This document shows positions 59,606 through 64,000 of a stretch of DNA of 64,000 bases, in pieces. Numbering within the stretch: the stretch's first letter is position 1; every line of letters begins with the position of its first letter. This stretch comes from Ptychodera flava. Taxonomy: Eukaryota > Hemichordata > Enteropneusta > Ptychoderidae. Location: positions 39,249,388 through 39,313,387 of the forward strand of contig NC_091928.1 of the NCBI RefSeq assembly GCF_041260155.1, given 5' to 3'. The notes under the pieces are model-generated. The model was not told the origin of the DNA and did not search any database. It saw only the letters and a program-made list of their open reading frames with translations. Both the position numbers and the translations under genes were made by a program.

Positions 59606-61671
59606 AGAACGCCATAGCTGCAATAATTGTAGCCCTTGGTTGGTGGGGATTGGGCTTCTGTCGTGCGGCTCGCGCCTTGCCCCAACCAGGGCTACAATTT
59701 CTCCCTATACCTGCTAGTGTAAAAGCTGCAGTGAGGGTCTACACTGCATGGTCAAGGCACACACGGGGCCGCATTATTAGAGAATCTCGCCTTACCGTGT
59801 GCAAATTTCACTATAATCCTGCTCCGGATAATGTTAGAGCCCTTGTAACTAATATCGATGGTCAACTTTACTCCTTGCAGCTGAAAAATGACAGTTTAAT
59901 GACTCAGGCGCGAAGTCAATTCGAACTGGACCGCCGTCGTTGAACTCTGTACCCAGCTGACTTGTACCATTACATTTTAGGGGTGGCCGACAGGTGTGAG
60001 GGACTAATGAAAACGATGGCACTAGCAGTACAGTAGCGCGCTAGTGGCAGTATAGTTGTTGTTATTTTAACGCTATCTTTTCGGAGGATTGAAAAAGGTC
60101 ATAGGACCGTTTGCTCCTTTTCAATTACTGCTAAATACTAGTATCGCTGAAAGCAAAGAGAGACCAGGGACCATTGAAGAACTTGCCATCTTTATTTCGC
60201 TCGAGAGGCGACAGCGAGAGAATACCGCGTACGCATAAGAAGACGTCGCCATACTCTACATCTGATTTTAATCAGATTTGAGGAAGTCGTTCCTATATTA
60301 GGCTATTTCCATACTGAGTTCATCATGCACACTGTAAAGTTCACTATGGTTCGAAGCGAGACTACATATATGTCCTGTGAGAAAATTAACCTGGAATGTA
60401 ATGAGTTAAGAAATGCTACGACCGTACAAAAACAGTAAAATACCTACGTGTTGTATACAAATAGCAAAGTATTTGGCAAAGCTGCACTATAAGTAACTAT
60501 AAATAAATATCGGCGATTCACAGACCCGGCGTGCCGTGGCACAAGGCTAGTCATTGTAGTATCGTCTAGAGTCCGGAATTTGAAATGCCCGATAAATATT
60601 CTGTAAGTATAGGCGATTTCACAGACGCAGAGTGCTGAGTCCAGTGTCGATCGGCGATTTCACAGTAATCCCGAAATCGTCGATATGTCAAACTTTGATA
60701 CCAGATGGAAAATATCCGATTTAAAAAAAAAAATTTCAAAGTCACGCCGTCATGGACAAGAATGCCGTTTTGGCACCCCACTTCACACATTGTGACCTTT
60801 TTAGTCGAACAGATTTTGCTTGGAACCACTCTTTCCACATTGAACAACAGCGGCATCTTGTTAATGTAGCTGTGTTGTACCATGGAGGTGGATGGTTGAA
60901 CTTAGTTGTGAAAGTTGAACTAGTTATGGAGTTTAACTTAGGCACACGCCTCTGAACAATGTGCATGGACACAAAGTTCTAACTGCTTCAAATGACCCGT
61001 TCCCGTGTAGGATTTATTGAACTAGTACGTAACTTATTTGAGAAAGTTGGGAAGATAGAGCACAGGATTTATTGAACTAATTAAAATGCGTGGTTGAACT
61101 TCGGCAAAACTATCTCTCTTTATTAACCAAGAGTTATATATTGTCATGAAAATTACCCACCCCTTTCAATCCCATAAGCTAGTCCCACGAGTATGGCAAG
61201 AGTGTCCGGCTTTGGCTCCGGAGGCATGCAGTGTAGGGCTCGTAGGGCTACCCGTAAGCATGCTCATTCAGCTCCCTCACACCTGTCGGCCACCCCTAAA
61301 ATGTAATGGTACAAGTCGGCTGGGTACAGAGTTCAACAACAGCGGTCCAGTTCGAATTGACTTCGCGCCTGAGTCATTAAACTGTCATTTTTCAGCTGCA
61401 AGGAGTAAAGTTGACCATCGATAGTAGTTACAAGGGCTCTAACATTATCCGGGAGCAGGATTATAGTGAAATTTGCACACGGTAAGGCGAGATTCTCTAA
61501 TAATGCGGCCCCGTGTGTGCCTTGACCATGCAGTGTAGACCCGCACTGCAGCTTTTACACTAGCAGGTATAGGGAGAAATTGTAGCCCTGGTTGGGGCAA
61601 GGCGCGAGCCGCACGACAGAAGCCCAATCCCCACCAACCAAGGGCTACAATTATTGCAGCTAAGAACGCCA
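59606..61671. mobile_element. Mutator-like DNA element, about 385-bp TIRs, 9-bp target duplication
   Basis: The inverted arms are 59615-60001 and 61275-61662, starting TAGCTGCAATAATTGTAGCC. Outside both ends is the identical 9-mer AGAACGCCA (59606-59614 and 61663-61671). Long TIRs plus a 9-bp duplication are the signature of Mutator-like elements. No transposase is seen in the interior of about 1.27 kb, so it is non-autonomous. The mirrored ORFs (MGFCRAARALPQPGLQFLPI) come from TIR symmetry. The interior at 60490-60720 shares modules with the TTAA element at 37.6-40.2 kb. Confidence 0.9.
60490..60720. repeat. TATCGGCGATTTC module cluster
   Basis: Contains ATATCGGCGATT.CACAGACC, CGGCGTGCCG, TAGTATCGTCTAGAGTCC and AATCCCGAAATCGTCGATAT. 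The same set occurs at 38940-39690 inside the other TIR element. Confidence 0.75.
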
Positions 61672-62309
61672 GTGAATTATATATTTTCGGAAAGCCTAAA
61701 TAGAGGGAAGTATTTAGGTTACCATAGTGTCACAATAGTTTACATAACTATCACGTGACAGGTTATTTGCATAACCTTTTAAAAATCAGTTTTCCCTATG
61801 TTTTTTTCTCAATACTTTGGGATATGAGGCTGAAATTTGTGAGTACAAGCTGTCCTAAGGATCTCCAAGTTGTGTTAGCATTTGTTTAAACCTTTCTAAA
61901 TAAAACAATGTTTATGCCAGAAAAACTTCCAGAGAGGGTTTTAATCCTAGATGACTTCTTTTCCTTAACAAGGGGATGGCGGACATTTTGAATTTTAATA
62001 TCGCAAAATCTGGAGTAATTTTGATTGTTATTTTTGATTTGGTAAGAGAATGGTTAAAAAGTTTCATTTAGGAAAGTCTGAGCAAGAGCTTAAGTCTTTC
62101 ATTTTCGAGAGGCATACTACCTTAACGGTTCGATTTTAAAATAAATAACGGTGTATTTTCGAAGAAAAACTAAAAGCAATTGCATCACTACCGTCTATAT
62201 CAAACTTGAAACATCAACTTTCAATATCATGCTATTCAAAAACTGAAAGACGGTTAAAATGCCAGGCATACAGCGGAATATTTGTTCATTGACATCAGCG
62301 AGCCGCGTG
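61672..62309. other. Spacer
   Basis: AT-rich; no feature recognised. Confidence 0.35.
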
Positions 62310-63767
62310 CACTCTAAAGTTATGTGTTCAGTTATTGAACACATATTAGAACGCTTAACTGTAACACTTTTTGAACGCAGTTTAAGTGTTCAGTAAGAAA
62401 ACTAGAATGCATGTGTTCAGATTTAGAACATATAGTGTCTTTATTTTTGAACGCATTTCATATGTTCAAATTACATGAAATAGAACACTGTTTACGCATC
62501 AGAACACTGTAACACTTTTTGAACACAATGTAAGTGTGCAGAGTAAGTAAATAGAATACACATGTTCTGGAAAGCACTGAGACCACCATGTGTTCACCTA
62601 ATAATGTACACATAGAAATGTTGTGACTGACAAATATTGTAATGTGGCAAAATGGCATGTTAACTGGCCTGAAATGCATTTGAAATGTAACAACAGACTA
62701 TAACGTTTGGGTTACAGTTATATTAGAAAAAATGTTGCATGGTCAATGCTGAGCATTACCGAACACTAGCATTCTATTTGTGATTTACAAAATTTGGTTT
62801 GGACTAACGAATATGGCCCGAAAATTTGCAAACTGTCTAGTAGTATAAACACAAAACGAGATCATTATTAAAATTAGACCGTAAGTGACTCACAATATTG
62901 CGAGAGAAGGTACTCTACGGCAAAAATACACTTCTGAGGTGTGCCATGTGCTTATCGCCGGGCCACAGTTCACACTTGGTGCCTATTCAGTGCCATTTTG
63001 CCACGATATACAATACTTACCGTAACAGTCAAACTCTCTGTGTCAACAGCTATCACACCGTCACAAAATACTGGCAGAACTCAATCGCTAAAATCATAGA
63101 ATATGAAAATACCGCCGGCAACAAAATGTGTCGTCTGCAGCAGCGGCGCGGCTTGCATCTAATGTGCGCATGTTCAGAGGGGCCCTCGTGTGACCCGAGG
63201 AAGCCCGATTATCCGTGACGTCATACTCGGGACACCCAGGAACACAAGTGTTCATTTAGTTGGTAACACTAGTGTTCTCTGTTTGGCGTTCTGTTAGAAT
63301 ACGAATATTCACAAATTGAACACCAGTGTTCCGGAAGATTTTTGTCTTCACGATTTTATCGAAATAAAGAGTTTAAAGACATTTACCTCCTTTTATTATA
63401 AGCAATTAATAAACTTGAAAACATTTTCGGAACTACCAACATGTGCCTTTGATTTCAAAAAGTGTTCACTGACTCGAATTCACATATATACGAGTCAAAC
63501 AAAATATTTTGTTCGTTTTTTGTTTCAGAGGAGTTTACTGGAGCAGAAAACAAATTAAAGATATCGTGATGTGTGTCTCTCACTAAAAATAATATTGTCT
63601 GGATAAAAACACACGACAAACACTGTTGTCAGTTGGTGTTAGAATGGCAGCGGTCTATGGCTGACCACATCCATTCTATTTCTGAACACAAATGTTCAAT
63701 ACTTGAACACACATAACACTTAACTGAACGCATCCGACGCGTCATAAGCGTCCAAACGTTTAGAGTG
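62310..63767. mobile_element. DNA element bounded by CACTCTAAA with GAACAC/GTGTTC subterminal repeats
   Basis: Left end CACTCTAAA (62310-62318) and right end TTTAGAGTG (63759-63767) are inverted. Near both ends lie many GTGTTC or GAACAC hexamers, often as near-palindromes such as GAACACAAGTGTTC (63241) and GTGTTCAGTTATTGAACAC (62325). Subterminal arrays like this usually bind the transposase. The CAC termini recall CACTA/Chapaev-type families, but the target duplication is not clear (TG or three bases). The 106-codon frame inside shows no domain. Confidence 0.65.
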
Positions 63768-64000
63768 TGGTATCAGCTGATCGATACGATCAGTATTATG
63801 TCGATGGTAGTACAGCATTCGATTGCAAGCAATATCAACAGAGTTCAAAAATGTTGTTCAAATGTTTAAATTTCATTAGTAATTGTGTCTACAAATTAAT
63901 TTTCGATGTCTTCTTGAGAAGAGCTATTGTATTTTAGCGAGCGGGAAAACTCGATGTAAACGGGTGCTTGAAAGGTACGGTTGACAAATATACTGGAGAG
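63768..64000. other. Right edge, nothing recognised
   Basis: No feature supported. Confidence 0.35.

Noticed and set aside
59650-59943. 97-codon frame in the Mutator-like element
   Set aside because: Lies in the TIR and recurs mirrored in the other arm; no transposase motif.

Overview
The window is animal nuclear DNA that is AT-rich and crowded with transposons. There are no operons. The genes have introns with pyrimidine-tract/AG acceptors and GTAAG-type donors. Several LINE clades, a Penelope-like element, Ty3/Gypsy fossils and many inverted-repeat DNA elements are present. A 2A peptide in a LINE, L2/Crack-type LINEs and an NHL-repeat gene fit an invertebrate deuterostome (hemichordate, echinoderm or amphioxus grade). 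This is an inference; no single-copy marker settles the species.

Layout: 0-8.8 kb holds two minus-strand Gypsy fossil pieces around a nearly full-length minus-strand L2/Crack-like LINE. 8.8-15.5 kb is mostly non-coding, with a broken Penelope-like 3' part (10.1-10.8 kb), a tRNA-derived SINE head (11.7 kb), degenerate copies of a repeat seen again at 26-28 kb, and a 41-bp-arm hairpin (13.1 kb). 15.5-22.5 kb is the main host locus. It has one 2.6-kb exon of about ten diverged coiled-coil units, a decayed copy of that exon's end, a short Cys-rich candidate terminal exon, and an NHL beta-propeller exon. All splice junctions are phase 1, so the parts can be joined interchangeably. 26.2-28.4 kb carries two head-to-tail repeat units sharing a 401-bp block that looks identical, one of them with a GC-rich minisatellite.

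28.7-33.6 kb is the most notable element: a nearly complete two-ORF LINE whose ORF1 starts with a hydrophobic leader and a canonical 2A 'ribosome-skipping' motif. 35.5-36.9 kb is another, truncated LINE. 37.6-40.2 kb is a TTAA-flanked element with about 220-bp terminal inverted repeats. 43.5-44.4 kb is a foldback with 355-bp arms. 59.6-61.7 kb is a Mutator-like element with about 385-bp inverted repeats and a 9-bp target duplication. 62.3-63.8 kb is an element bounded by CACTCTAAA with many GAACAC/GTGTTC repeats near its ends. The TTAA element and the Mutator-like element share the same internal repeats although their termini differ.

51.7-52.6 kb is a satellite of four units of about 226 bp. 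Each unit carries a perfect nuclear-receptor DR1 site. 52.9-54.4 kb is another L2/Crack LINE, and 54.8-55.6 kb is an ankyrin-repeat terminal exon with two frame breaks. Several frame breaks in LINE and host coding regions are one-base changes, often at homopolymers, so some may be assembly errors.
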